The notes under the pieces were generated by a model, which saw nothing but the letters and a program-made list of their open reading frames with translations, ran no database searches and was not told the origin of the DNA. From Bettongia penicillata ogilbyi (taxonomy: Eukaryota; Chordata; Mammalia; Diprotodontia; Potoroidae), in NCBI GenBank assembly GCA_023548195.1, contig JAJHZJ010000808.1:1965182-2029181 (forward strand): 64,000 nt of DNA. The letters are read 5' to 3'. Shown here piece by piece: positions 10,890 through 21,115 of this stretch. The translations under genes were made by a program, and so were the position numbers. The first letter of the stretch is position 1. Each line of letters starts with the position of its first letter.

Positions 10890-11000
10890 CCCATCTTCCA
10901 CATAGCTACCTAAGTGATTTTCTTAAAGGACTAGTCTGACCATGTTATTCTCCTCCTCTGTAAACTCCTTTGGCTTCCTATTCACTTTTAGGAGCACAGA
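10890..11000 (+). mobile_element. L2 LINE fragment
   Basis: CACATAGCTACCTAAGTGAT, GACCATGTTATTCTCCTCC and TTTGGCTTCCTATTCACTTT follow the sense L2 ORF2 C-terminal region. Confidence 0.65.
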
Positions 11001-11084
11001 TACACAGACGTTGTGATGTCATTGGTCAAGGAACCCCCCAGATAAGGAAGCTCCCTCTACCAACGCCGGTTCAGCAACTTGATG

Positions 11085-11225
11085 ACTTAGAAAGTTGTAC
11101 AGAGAATAGAGGGGTCACATGACTTGTTCAATATCCCATCGCCTGTATGTGTCAGAGTTAGGACCTGAACCTAGGTTTTCCTGGTCCTGAGGCTGGCTTT
11201 TTCTCCACTATAACATGCTGTTTCT
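11085..11225 (-). mobile_element. MIR-type SINE, antisense head and core
   Basis: GTCACATGACTTGTTCAATA, CAGAGTTAGGACCTGAACCT and AGGTTTTCCTGGTCCTGAGG end in CTCCACTATAACATGCTG, the reversed tRNA-like head. Confidence 0.7.
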
Positions 11226-11270
11226 GAATACATAGTAGGTGCTTAATAAATGTGTGTTTAATTGATGGAT
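11225..11270 (+). mobile_element. L2-type 3' terminus fragment
   Basis: ATAGTAGGTGCTTAATAAAT is the characteristic L2 or SINE terminal motif. Confidence 0.5.
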
Positions 11271-11734
11271 TATTGAGTACACAAACACTTCGTACTCTGA
11301 TTGACTGACTAACTGAAATAGCTCCCAGTTCTATTGCTTTCCTTGCAATTCTCACTTCCAGCACCAAAGTCCACACTCCCAAAACTTTATGCCTATGTTT
11401 TCTAGCTAGTATTAGGTGATATTGGGAGATAAACAGTATACACTAGGGAGGATTGGAAAGGATGAATTCATTTGATTATGTATCTGTCACCTCTGAGAGA
11501 GGAGAGTGCCAGACTGGACAAAGGGCAAATGAGTTTTAAAAGAACCATTTGGGAGTCTGGAACACAAGGTGCTGCTTAGAGTGCAAAGACCCCAGTGCTG
11601 CCATGGTAGCCAAGGACAGAATAAGGGAACAGGATGCCTCAGAATGGGGGAAAATGATGGTGCAGAAGCTCAAGACCAGATTTATCAGTTTTGTCATTTT
11701 GACTAGAATAAACCCTGCTATAATCAGCTTGCAG

Positions 11735-11895
11735 CATTGGCTCAGGGGTTAGTGGACCTGGGTTTAAATCTCACCTCTGGTGCTTTCTTACTATCTGTGT
11801 GATCCAGGACAAATCATTTAACCTCATCTGTAAAATGAGGGACTTGGGCTAGATGACTTCTGAACTACCTCCCAGCTCTAGCTCTATGATCTAGT
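11735..11895 (+). mobile_element. Ther-2/MIR3-type SINE
   Basis: GGTTAGTGGACCTGGGTTTA, ATCTGTGTGATCCAGGACAA, CATCTGTAAAATGAGGGACT, GGGCTAGATGACTTCTGAAC and CTCTATGATCTAG: CORE body with an L3-like end. Its last ~30 bases lie inside copy 1 of the tandem duplication. Confidence 0.85.
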
Positions 11896-12120
11896 AACTT
11901 CTTCTCCTTTCTTTCCAGAGCATAGACATAATCAGACTTCATCCTTTACTTTTTCTTACTACTCAAAACAAAGTCAAGTGCATGTCTTCATTTCTCTGAC
12001 TACCTCTCAGCTCTAGATCTATGATCTAGTAACTTCTTCTCCTTTCTTTCCAGAGCATAGATATAATCAGACTTCATCCTTTACTTTTTCTTACTACTCA
12101 AAACAAAGTCAAGTGCATGG
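11866..12120 (+). repeat. 135-base tandem duplication (two copies)
   Basis: Copy 1 (about 11866-11985) and copy 2 (about 12001-12120) align at a constant offset of 135 with three mismatches in about 120 bases. Shared markers include ATGATCTAGTAACTTCTTCT and CAAAGTCAAGTGCATG. The first ~30 bases are the end of the adjoining SINE, so the duplication postdates that insertion. Copy 2 runs into different sequence at 12119. Confidence 0.95.
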
Positions 12121-12155
12121 TCTTCTTCGGCAATGAAGGATGAACACAATAACTG
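12119..12155 (-). mobile_element. Fragment of marsupial 'TTGTTGTGTTTGTCC' repeat
   Basis: GGTCTTCTTCGGCAATGAAG and GATGAACACAATAAC are the reverse of the start of the repeat seen at 17568, 24487 and 48985. Confidence 0.5.
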
Positions 12156-12279
12156 TAGCTCAGCATAGGCAATTTTCTTTCTTTTATATTTTCTTACCTG
12201 GTGCTTCTTAAGGTTATGCATTTGTGTTTCTGGGTCACAGACTCATTTTAGAGTAGGAATCATAAGATTTATAATAAGG

Positions 12280-12345
12280 AAGGAACCTTAAAAGTCACCT
12301 AATCTGATCTCTTCATTGAATAGATAAAGAAATTGAAGCTCAGGT
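12280..12345 (-). mobile_element. Ther-2/MIR3-type SINE tail fragment
   Basis: AAGGAACCTTAAAAGTCACC, TAATCTGATCTCTTCATTGA, ATAAAGAAATTGAAGCTCAG: antisense L3-like end and core start, cut by the next SINE. Confidence 0.6.
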
Positions 12346-12564
12346 TGATAAGCATTAGGGAGATCTGAGTTCCAGCCTGACCTCAGACACTTACTAGCTG
12401 TGTGACCCTGGGCAAGTCACTTTAATGGCTGCTTGCCTGGGTTTCCTTATCTGTAAAATGGGATAGTAATAGCACCTACTTCCCAGGGTTGTTGTGAGGA
12501 TAAGATGAGATAATAATTGTAAAGTGCTTAGCATAGTATGTGGCAACTGTTGACCATTATTACT
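12346..12564 (+). mobile_element. MAR1/MIR-type SINE
   Basis: TGACCTCAGACACTTACTAG, TGTGTGACCCTGGGCAAGTC, TATCTGTAAAATGGGATAGT, CCCAGGGTTGTTGTGAGGAT and AAGTGCTTAGCATAG. Relatively well preserved. Confidence 0.9.
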
Positions 12565-12638
12565 AAAGTGACTTTTTCCAAGGCCATACAAACTACCACA
12601 GAAAGTGACTTTTTCCAAGGCCATAGAAACTACCACAG
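12565..12638 (+). repeat. 37-base tandem duplication (two copies)
   Basis: 12565-12601 and 12602-12638 match at 36 of 37 positions (AAAGTGACTTTTTCCAAGGC...). Starts exactly where the SINE tail ends; replication slippage is the simplest origin. Confidence 0.95.
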
Positions 12639-12944
12639 AACTTGGGATTTAAACCTGGCTCTTCTAATTCCCAAACCATCATTCTTTCTATTATAACATA
12701 GGGAATCCTAGGGTTAATTTAGAATTTTTAGACACTTTCTTCTTTTACAGATAAAGTCCTCCTAGGATGGAAGCAACTGTAGAAGTCATTGGAGAGAGAT
12801 GAACTGCCCCAGACCACATGACAGGTTAGCAGCAGAGCTAGATATGAGCGTCGGTCCTCTGGCTTCCACTCCAGTGTTCATTCACTTTCATGCCATTCAT
12901 CTGACCATGTTTTTGAACCCTGGGCCTTTGTTTGGGGAGCTTCA

Positions 12945-13075
12945 TAGATTGATAGGTTTAGGAATTTTGTAGTAAAGAGTCTTTAGGGTCATCTGGTCAA
13001 ACTTCCTCATTTTGTAGATGAGAAAACTGAGGGCCAAGGAGATGAAGAGGTGCAAGGTGATAAGTATGGCAAGTG
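12945..13075 (-). mobile_element. Ther-2/MIR3-type SINE fragment
   Basis: TCATAGATTGATAGGTTTAG, AGGGTCATCTGGTCAAACTT, CCTCATTTTGTAGATGAGAA, AACTGAGGGCCAAGGAGATG. A second, poorer candidate covers about 12750-12895. Confidence 0.75.
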
Positions 13076-13311
13076 TCCTTATCATAGGCAAATGAGAAAG
13101 AGTCAAGTAGGGTGTGAAAAGTTCTTCTCTCAGTGCAGACCGGGCAGTCCAGTTGAAGTTGAAATCTTGAAGTAAATTTTATTTTTTTATCAATCTAGAA
13201 ATTCAGATTTTGGCTTTATATTCTTGTGATTCCTTTGAACCTACCCTGGAAATCTCTGAAGTCCTGTGGGCTTATCCATCAGATACCCAACACTGTCACC
13301 TCCTTCTGTCA

Positions 13312-13508
13312 CAGGTCTTCTTAACCTTGGGTTCATCAACATGTTTTTTAAAAAGTATTTTGATAACTGTATTTCTATATGCTTGTCTTCCTTATGATTT
13401 TATGTATTTTGTTTTATGAATTTAAAAACATGATTCTGAAAATGGTCCATACTTTGGTAGTCACCGGATTGCCAAAAGGCTCCATGACCCCATCCCCCGC
13501 CAAAAAGA
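13312..13508 (+). mobile_element. Non-autonomous hAT-like DNA transposon
   Basis: Starts GGTCTTCTTAACCTTGGGTT, continues ATTTTGATAACTGTATTTCT, ATTTTATGTATTTTG and ACATGATTCTGAAAATGGTCC, and ends AAAGGCTCCATGACCCC...AAAAAGAACCT. The same element recurs at 20905 (minus), 23978, 32330 (minus) and 59748. Ends resemble inverted repeats (TTCTTAACC / GGTTAAGAA type). Confidence 0.7.
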
Positions 13509-13510
13509 AC

Positions 13511-14720
13511 CTTGCTTTAGCAATTCCTCATCTAGGGGATAGTGATTCCACCCCTCATTGGGCCAGAAAGAAAGCCACAAAATATGGGAGCTGAGGTCCT
13601 TCAGCTTCGGTTGGGACAGCTAGTCAGCATGGAAACAGGTCACTAACTGCAAGGTTAGGTGCAGCCACCAAGGTCTGGCCTGTACACTCCCCTGTTGACG
13701 TCCTCACTGCCTCTCTCCATCACTGAGGTTGAAAGTCAGCCAGGTCTGGGCCATGTCTGCTTCTCTATTTGCACAGTGTCCCCAGTGCATTGTTGGTTTT
13801 ACATATTAACTTAATTAATATTATAATACCACAATTGAGTATCTGGTGCAGGTGTCAAAAACACATGGAGAGTGAAATTGTTTTTAAATACGTGACTCAT
13901 AACTAGCTCATAGCTTGAGAGGTTTCTGAGACTGCTTCAGCCTTTACCTTAAAGAATGGGTGGGGTAGAAATAGGATCTTTTTATTGCGGAACACTTTCC
14001 TGAGGGGGTTATTTTCCTGTATGTTAATCCGGGCCCAAGTTGTTATTCTAAAGGAGCACTGGAGCTGAAACTGAAGTATCGAGGTTTGGTACTTAACTCA
14101 TTCCTGACTCACCAAACAAGCGCAGCCAGCTGTTTTGTTTATCGGAGCAGAAGTCCAGCCAAAGAACAGCTTCCCACATGGCCCATTAAGAACCAGGAAA
14201 GAGAGGCCGCCTCCTGCAAACATCAATTCCCTGCTCAAAACTGCCCAAGGAAACCCTGAGTGTCTGAAGAAGACAGCCCCCTCCACCCCATGCACCTCTC
14301 CTGTCTCTTCAGAGGTGACCTAACTGTTACTGAGAAGTCAGTTTCATCCAAAGTTAGGTTTGTACTAAAATTTATAGTCTTTCTGTTGGGTGGATGGTGT
14401 CTGTGCTCAGCGCCAAACATAATTTAAGAGGCAAACCGGGCCAGTAGGAAACAGTGAGCAGTTAGAATGGACCCTCCCAGAACAACACCTTTCCAAACTT
14501 CCCAGCCCTGAGGGACATCCCGGCTCCGTCGGGGTAGGCTTTCTCCTTCCATCACTAGCATCCTTTTTCAACTGGAAGAGCTGTCCTAGAAACATGAGCT
14601 GGAAGAACCTCTAATTAACCTCTAATATCATTTAATTTCTTTGGACCTCAGTCTTTTCATTTCAATATGAAGGGTGCCTTCTGTCTTGAAGAGGGGAATA
14701 AGGATTAGAGAATGCAACCC
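13511..14720. other. Unassigned unique-looking sequence
   Basis: One of the longer stretches with no recognised repeat, and richer in GC than its surroundings around 14090-14600. Small overlapping reading frames lie on both strands at 14098-14595, without splice-consistent or domain-like features that I could defend. Could include a conserved non-coding element; the sequence alone cannot tell. Confidence 0.4.
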
Positions 14721-14721
14721 T

Positions 14722-14892
14722 ACGGGGATTTAGAGTGAGAAGGAAAGTTAGAGAGCATCTAATCTAAAACCTCTCGTTTTACAGACATGGAAACTAATGC
14801 CAAGAGTATGGCAGATTGTAAAGAGCAGTAGGTCTGGAGTCAGAAGACCTGGGTTCAGATCTTAGGATCATATGCTCATAGATTCAGAGCTG
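14722..14892. mobile_element. Ther-2/MIR3-type SINE pieces, both orientations
   Basis: 14722-14812 is antisense (AGAGAGCATCTAATCTAAAA, CGTTTTACAGACATGGAAAC). 14815-14862 is a sense head (GTAGGTCTGGAGTCAGAAGA). 14863-14892 is again antisense (TCATAGATTCAGAGCTGGAA). A small nest of interrupted copies. Confidence 0.6.
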
Positions 14893-15290
14893 GAAGTCAG
14901 TCACTTAGCAAATGCGTTTTTAAGCACTTGCTATGTGCCAAGTACTGGGGATACAAAGAAAGGAAAATAGCTCACTCCTGTCCTCTGGCTGCTCATATTC
15001 TCATGGGACAACACCACACAAACAACTATGTACACACCAGATATATAGAGAGCAAATGGAGTGTAATCTTAGGGAAGGCTAGCAGTGGAGGGGTGGGGGA
15101 AAGGGAGGACAGGAAAGATCTTTAAAAAAGAAGGTGGGAATGGAGCTGAGTTTTGAAGGAAACCAGGAAGGAGGTTGAAATGAGGAGAGAGGGTATATCA
15201 ATAGAAGTAAAGAATTTTGAGTCAGCAAAAGGCATTAAGTATTCTAAGACCTGAAGGCTGAAGCCCAGCAAAGCCTCAGGACAAACTTCT
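14893..15290 (-). mobile_element. L2 LINE 3' region
   Basis: TAAGCACTTGCTATGTGCCA, AGTACTGGGGATACAAAGAA, ACAAACAACTATGTACACAC and GAGCTGAGTTTTGAAGGAAA run in the order of reversed L2. Confidence 0.85.
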
Positions 15291-15314
15291 CCTTCAGGGT
15301 CTTACCTGGATCCA

Positions 15315-15440
15315 ATTCAGTTCAAACAGGCATTTATTAAACACCTAGTAGTTGCCAGGGTACAAGACCAAAAAAGGAAAAAAAAAAGAAAAGAACATCT
15401 GTTCTCAAAGGACTTACATGCTTTTGAGTCAGAGGAGCTA
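15315..15440 (-). mobile_element. L2 LINE 3' end fragment
   Basis: CAGGCATTTATTAAACACCT, AGTTGCCAGGGTACAAGACC and CTCAAAGGACTTACATGC: a second antisense L2 end directly after the first. Confidence 0.7.
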
Positions 15441-15664
15441 GTTTGGGGGAAGGGGTCCAAGGAGCTTTCTGAAATCTTCTCATTCATGGAGCCATCCCTG
15501 GCTTTCTCTACCAATGAGGCTACTGAGAGTGCAAATGAAGATGAAATCAATCCTGGGTGTTGGCAGGTGGTTTTTAGTGCAAAATTCTTTTTCTTTTCCC
15601 CATAGGGTCTTAAACATCTAAACTTGAAAGAAACTGGCACAAGGAATCCCTTGGGATCATGATG

Positions 15665-15860
15665 AATCAACCATTTAATCAACCAACAAGTGATTCACTC
15701 TTGGATAGGTTCCAAGAATACAAAGAAAAAATGAATGAATGAATGAATGAATGAATGAATGAATGAATGAATGAATGAATGAATGAAAAGCACTAAGGAC
15801 AAGCTCCTGCCCCCAAGGAGCTTCCTGGGCAGAGACCATACACTTGGAAGAGTGGTGCCC
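15665..15860 (-). mobile_element. L2 LINE 3' end fragment split by (TGAA)n
   Basis: ACCATTTAATCAACCAACAA before the tetranucleotide array and AAGCACTAAGGACAAGCTCC, CCCAAGGAGCTTCCTGGGCA after it fit an antisense L2 end expanded internally. Confidence 0.55.
15728..15786 (+). repeat. (TGAA)n microsatellite
   Basis: About 14 uninterrupted units, apparently grown from a TGAATGAA motif of the L2 end. Confidence 0.95.
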
Positions 15861-16144
15861 AGAGATGTCTAGCCCAGAAAGTTAGAGGAGGGGTGAGTAG
15901 CCCCACAAAGAAGTAGGTTAACATGCTAACTCATCCTTTCTTGAACTCAGTGTTTCTGTGTACTCAATGTTGTTTACGTGGTCTCCCTTCCCTCCCCCAT
16001 CTAGCAATATCATTTTTTTTGGGGGGGGGGGAAGAAATGGTGCACAGAATTGTGATTTCATTGATGTGGGGCACTTCTCTCCCCTCTCCCATGCAATTGA
16101 TGCAGACTGGACACTTCTCTGTAATTTGTAGTCTTAGAAAACTA

Positions 16145-16250
16145 CCCAGTTGACAGAGAGATTAAATGATTTGCCCATTGTCACATAGGACTGTGGGCAC
16201 AGATGGATGGGGCCCAGGTCTTCCATATCCTAAGGTTTATTCTCTATCTA
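16145..16250 (-). mobile_element. MIR-type SINE core fragment
   Basis: GAGATTAAATGATTTGCCCA, TTGTCACATAGGACTG, GCCCAGGTCTTCCATATCCT: antisense CORE domain. Confidence 0.6.
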
Positions 16251-17213
16251 TCATAGTGAATAGATGTTCCTTAGAAGGTTAAATTTTCTGGCATCATTTT
16301 CCCTCATAGCTTGAGAGATACACAAAACCAAGTTTTGTTAGAACTACAGCTAGTTCAGGGCACCAGGGCTCTGAGGTCTCTTAGCAATACCATGAGCCTT
16401 CAGCAATATCAAGATCCCTCTTCCCAAATTCCTGCTTTATTGTCCCATGTTGTCTGGATATGGCAAGACAGTAGAAATGATTGAAATTTAGCTATTGGAT
16501 ATATAGCTCTCCATCAAAGCCCAAGCTGGAGAATCAGATAGGAATGGAACTCCATCTTCTTCCAAGGTCAGGGTTTTCTTTTCCCTTTCAGGAGCCAGGA
16601 ATGCATGAAACACATGCATCTATAGACAGGGTGATCTCTGTAGACATTATTAGTATGAATTCTCCTTTCTAGTTTCTTAGAGCAAGTGTACCATGGCCTC
16701 TAGGCACATATTACTCTGCTTCTGTGGTCGTAAAATGGTAATGAGACTTCAAAGTCTTTGGGCAAGCACTGGGCATGGGATCCACCTTTCCTTAGGAGGA
16801 GCCCTGTTACCAGCTTGCTGAGGCTTCAGTCATGGTGACCTCAACTCCCTTTGCCGGCTCCACCCTCAGTCATGGCTCCTATAAAGGCAGCTTATTACAT
16901 CACTGGTGATTAAGCTGACCTAATTTGTACTTGTTAACTGAGTCCAGAAAGTCAATCAGTACAGAAGCCTACCTTGTAGGCTCTCAGCTAAATCGACTAA
17001 ACAGGAAAATATGACTTGTAGGAAAAGAGACTATGAAAAATGATACCCAGTAGCATTTCATCTTGCCTAAAACTTTTTACTCAGAAACAAAACCAGAGCT
17101 TGAGACATTCAATATATGTAGCATATTTGTATGTATATGAAGTAATTTACAATTTATATGAAGCAGAGTTTGGACTTTTATATGCTGTTTGGAATTTGGT
17201 TCTTCTTGGCTTG
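16251..17213. other. Unassigned sequence
   Basis: Nothing recognised. Unique in appearance, without a credible exon. Confidence 0.4.
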
Positions 17214-17462
17214 ATGGCACCATGGATAGACAGCTGAACCAGGAGTTAGGAAGACTAGAGTTCAAATCTAGTCTTAGACACTTAGTGGGTGCTCAACACT
17301 GCCTAAGTCATTTAAACTGTCTGCCTTGGTTCCTCATCTGTAAGATGGAGATAATAATGGCACCTACCTCCCAGGGTTGCTCTAAGGAACAAATGGGGTA
17401 TTTGTCAAGTACTTAGCACAATGACCAGCCCATGGTAGCTGCTTAATAAATATGTGTTTACT
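17214..17462 (+). mobile_element. MAR1/MIR-type SINE
   Basis: GGCACCATGGATAGACAGCT, AGAGTTCAAATCTAGTCTTA, TCATCTGTAAGATGGAGATA, CACCTACCTCCCAGGGTTGC and a tail GTAGCTGCTTAATAAATATG. Confidence 0.9.
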
Positions 17463-17529
17463 TCCTTCTTCCCCCTACTGTAGCTGTATTAGTACTGTCT
17501 GCTGGACATCTCCACTGGGAAAATAATTC

Positions 17530-17770
17530 CCTACAGTTATATAGCACTTTCACAGCCCTGTTACCTAGGTTGTTGTTGTGTTTGTCCTTCGTTCTTGAAG
17601 AGGACCATGACATCAAGAGGATGGCATGACTTGCAGTTGACTTTGATTTGAGTGAGGGAGGGCTGTGCAAGGTCACTAACCTCACTTTCTTCTCCTGAGC
17701 CATCTGGGTCCAGTGGCCTGATATCCATCAGGATGATTGGAGATGGTGCAGGATGCAATGTGAAACCCTA
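17530..17770 (+). mobile_element. Marsupial-type interspersed repeat, family uncertain
   Basis: TTGTTGTTGTGTTTGTCCTT, GAAGAGGACCATGACATCAA, GACTTGCAGTTGACTTTGAT, GAGCCATCTGGGTCCAGTGG, ATCCATCAGGATGATTGGAG. Copies of the same sequence are at 24487 and 48985. Likely an RTE-related LINE or its derivative; that assignment is inference. Confidence 0.7.
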
Positions 17771-17784
17771 AAGAAGCCTATTCA

Positions 17785-18000
17785 TTGTTAGCTAGGTGGT
17801 TCAGGTATGACTAGCCATGCTTTACAGATAGCAATACAGACTTAGAGAGGCTAGCTATGGAGCCACAGGCAAGTCACCTAACCTTGTCTGCAAAGGGGAC
17901 TGATGACACCTACAATACAGTCAAGTTGTTATGAGGGTCCAATGCATGGAGACTGCTTTGCAAACCTTAAAACTCTACGTGAATGTTATATTATTTTTAT
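17785..18000 (+). mobile_element. MAR1/MIR-type SINE, degraded
   Basis: GTTAGCTAGGTGGTTCAGGT, ACAGGCAAGTCACCTAACCT, TGCTTTGCAAACCTTAAAAC and a TTATATTATTTTTA end. Confidence 0.75.
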
Positions 18001-18214
18001 TGTTACCTTATTGTCCCTTTTTTGGATGTAGCTCAGATAGAGATAGTTCAAGGACAGATAGCTCTCCTGCTGTTATTCCTTTATATTTAATGTTTTGTAG
18101 ACTCTTGCACAGACGAATAAAAGACTACTTTTTGTAATTGAATGGGAGAAGTGAATGTAGACTTGTGTTATTGCCATGAGATGTAAGCCCACTCTTCTCC
18201 TCTTCCCTCCCATG

Positions 18215-18325
18215 ATTTGCTGCGGGTTACACCGCTACAAGGAGTCAGGGCTGGGATTTGAACCGAAGGTTTTTTGACTCTAAGTCTTGTATTCTTTCCT
18301 CTGCGTCACACATTCTGGCTGACAC
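18215..18325 (-). mobile_element. MIR-type SINE head and core
   Basis: GGAGTCAGGGCTGGGATTTG and AACCGAAGGTTTTTTGACTC, then TTCTTTCCTCTGCGTCACA, the reversed tRNA-like head. Confidence 0.65.
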
Positions 18326-18364
18326 TTTGCACTCGCTGTGTCCAAAATGTCAATCATCACTTCT

Positions 18365-18655
18365 CCTAATCTTTCCTTTCCTTCTTACTTCCTCATTTGG
18401 GTGACAATACAACCATTTTCCAATTATTTATGCTCGAAATCTTGATATCAACTTTAACTCTTCCTTCTTCCTCACTCATCATATTGAATTAATTGGAAAG
18501 TTGCCCACTCACCTTCTTCTCCTCCTTTCATTCCAATTGCCTCGGCCTTTATTATCCAAGTCCAGGCCTTTACTGTCTCTCAAATAAATGATGCAATAGT
18601 TTCCAAAATGAATCTCCTTGCCTCCATTTTGTCTAATCAATTCTTCATCCTTTTG
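18365..18655 (+). mobile_element. L2 LINE ORF2 fragment
   Basis: AAATCTTGATATCAACTTTA, CTCTTCCTTCTTCCTCACTC and TGGAAAGTTGCCCACTCACC, then TATTATCCAAGTCCAGGCC, follow the L2 ORF2 order. Confidence 0.65.
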
Positions 18656-18683
18656 CCAAATCAATAACCTCTAATACATTATT

Positions 18684-18938
18684 CAGGCAGCTAGAGGGCA
18701 TAGTGGATAGAGCACTGGGTCTGGAGTCAGGGAAACTCATCTTCCTGAGTTCAAATCTAGACTCTGATACTTTCTAGCTGTGTGACCTTGGGCAAGTCAC
18801 TTAACCCTGTTTGCCTCAATTTCTTCATCAGTAAAATGAGCTGGAGAAGGAAATGGTAAACCACTCTAATACCATTGCCAAGAAAACCCAAATAGGGTCA
18901 TGAAGAGTCAGACACAACTGAAACAGTTGCACAAGAAC
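18684..18938 (+). mobile_element. WSINE-type SINE, full length
   Basis: GGCAGCTAGAGGGCATAGTG, GATAGAGCACTGGGTCTGGA, TGTGACCTTGGGCAAGTCAC, AGCTGGAGAAGGAAATGGTA, TGCCAAGAAAACCCAAATAG and GTCATGAAGAGTCAGACACA. About 255 bases, one of the youngest-looking SINEs here. Confidence 0.95.
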
Positions 18939-18999
18939 AAAATGCAGAACTGACTATAAGACAAACATGAGAGGTACAAAGTGTTAAATATAGATGATT

Positions 19000-19145
19000 T
19001 TAGGAAGAACAGAACACCTCTGACTGAGGGGAAAAGTGGTGTCAATAGGGTTGAGTTTGAGAAGCAGATAGTAATTGAGTGAGCCTTAAAGAACTGGAAA
19101 GATTGACAGGTAGAGAGATGTTAGGGGAAGGCATTGTCCTTATTA
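19000..19145 (-). mobile_element. L2 LINE fragment, degraded
   Basis: GTTGAGTTTGAGAAGCAGAT, GAGCCTTAAAGAACTGGAAA and TTAGGGGAAGGCATTG give a weak match to antisense L2. Confidence 0.4.
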
Positions 19146-19930
19146 ATAAAACGTAAGTCCCTTTTGACTCTGAAAGTCTTGTGATTCTACTTAGTCAGGC
19201 TGTACACTTCCTCCATGGAGTCCTCCTCCGGATGGTGGCCAAGATTTGCTTACCCTAGAGGGTACCAGGAATTTCTCAGTGGCCTGCAGGGTAGTATACT
19301 TGTTTCCAGGGCAGGAGAGAGGGAGCAGTACTGGCAGGCCACCAAATTCTACCTATGCTCCTCCTGTAACCCCACCCCTTCATGATGACATGGGAGGTAT
19401 CACTGGTCACAGAAGGCCTAGTCTTGGAAATTCTGCCAATTGGCCTGGCATCACGGGGATTTTCTAGGCCCACAGAGAAGAGACAGTTAATTAAAACAGA
19501 TGATCTTAAGGCCGACAAGTCTCTCTCCCTTCTCCCAGTTGTTCCTTCACAAATTTATTTTCCTTTATTCTCCTTATAGGTTCTGCATTGTTTTTATTTT
19601 TTTAGTGGTTATTCCATTGCTCTGGAGATTGCTTTTTAAAGGCACTCTAAACTTGGATGATTTAAGTGATTGGCTGAGGAGGTGAGTTGGGCAAGGCTAA
19701 TGTTTACAGTAAGTTCTCCTTTGTAGTAACCCTGAGTCATATTCTCTCCCCTCCAGCCTGTTTGCTTACAAGGGATGGAATCCACTCTATTCTGGTACTG
19801 CTTTCTGGTTTAGCCACCCACTGGCTTAGAATAAATGACTTGGTTTCCCTCATGACAATTTTTTCTCATCTGATCAAAGGGAATTTTACAAAACGGAAGA
19901 ATCAAACAAAAAACAATTTAAGTCTTATTT
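19146..19930. other. Unassigned unique-looking sequence
   Basis: No repeat recognised. Reading frames on both strands at 19246-19685 overlap each other and carry no domain. The longest (19687-20025, forward) runs into a SINE, which argues against a gene. Confidence 0.4.
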
Positions 19931-19934
19931 ATCC

Positions 19935-20135
19935 GAGGGCACGGAGCACTCAGACCATTTGGAGTCCCAGGACCTGGCTTTGTATACCAGTCTTATTACT
20001 GACTTACCTATGGAACCTTGGCTAAGTTCTTTCATCTCTTTGGGCCAACATTTCCTTGCTGTAAAATGAGGGTATCGGACTGCCTGATCTCTGAGATCCG
20101 TTTGCACTTTAAATCTTTATGATCCCATGATTTTT
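19935..20135 (+). mobile_element. Ther-2/MIR3-type SINE
   Basis: TTTGGAGTCCCAGGACCTGG, GCTAAGTTCTTTCATCTCTT, TGTAAAATGAGGGTATCGGA, TGCCTGATCTCTGAGATCCG, ATCTTTATGATCCCATGA. Confidence 0.85.
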
Positions 20136-20904
20136 TGATTCTAATAGTGATAAGAAATGTTATAAAAAGATGTAGAAATGCTGATCGTGGTCTGGCCCTA
20201 CGAATGCCCTTCTTCTCCAATCTCCGTATTCCTTCACTTAATTGGACTCAGCGGTGGAGCTGTGATGGTCTGACATAGTGAAGCCTCTTTGCTCTCCTTC
20301 AAGAAAAGAAATACATTATTCAAAACAAGGCAATATTATAGCCTTAGGACCCTGACGTTGCATGAGACAAACCAGCCCTACTTCTATCTTTCCAGCAAAA
20401 CCAGTTTGACATGGGGCATTTTTTTCCTTTCTGGGTGTAGCACTCATTATAAGATTAAGTTGTCTGGCATCACCTTCCCTAATCTCTTCAAACTCCTTGG
20501 AGCCAGGTATCTCCACTGTTCCAGCCAATTGGAACATGGAAGCCCTTGTGGCTTCACAGAGTTAATACATTTTGCTGGGTTACCCACTTTTTTACTTTGG
20601 AATAACTTGGGCATGAGGGACTCTCTGCCTTACTCTGACTTTTAAAACACCTGGTAAACTCTAAATGCCTCAGCGCTTGCCTGTCCAATTTACCAATGTG
20701 TAGACTATGCAGGTAGATCTTTGGTTTCTTTCTTTCTCCTACAAGTTACTTACCCTTTTGATAGATTTCATTGCTTGCTAGATACCTTTGACAAAGATGA
20801 GCTAGGGTTTTTGAGGAGCAAAGGAAGTGATTGTTCCTGGTCCTCCTTCCATCTTGGATTCCCAGAGTCAAAAGGAACAAGGGGGAAATAGGGATTTCTC
20901 TTAG
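20136..20904. other. Unassigned sequence
   Basis: Holds a 118-codon forward open frame (20289-20645) without domain, signal or repeat structure; judged chance. Confidence 0.4.
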
Positions 20905-21115
20905 GGATTCTTAAGTATTTATGTCTTGGGTCCCTTGGTCAGTCTGGTGAAATTTCAGGACCAATTCTCAGAATAATGGTTTTAAATAATTGAAGTAAAT
21001 GCTAAATGTCAGTTACAGGTTAGTGAAAATAAATGCATAAAAATTTTTTTTCCTATTTAAGCTCATGGATCTCCTAAAATCTATCCATGGACCACAGTTT
21101 AATAAATGCTGTTCT
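20905..21115 (-). mobile_element. Non-autonomous hAT-like DNA transposon
   Basis: GTCTTGGGTCCCTTGGTCAG, TCTGGTGAAATTTCAGGACC, TTCTCAGAATAATGGTTTTA, then TCATGGATCTCCT. Reverse orientation of the element at 13312. Confidence 0.65.

Noticed and set aside
18684..18760. tRNA-like gene in the SINE heads (GATAGAGCACTGGGTCTGGA and later GTTCAAATC)
   Set aside because: The boxes belong to tRNA-derived SINEs; acceptor and anticodon arms do not form and the same head recurs across the window.
20289..20645. 118-codon forward open frame
   Set aside because: No domain, no repeat of the pattern on neighbouring exons, unremarkable composition; a frame of this length is expected by chance in 64 kb.
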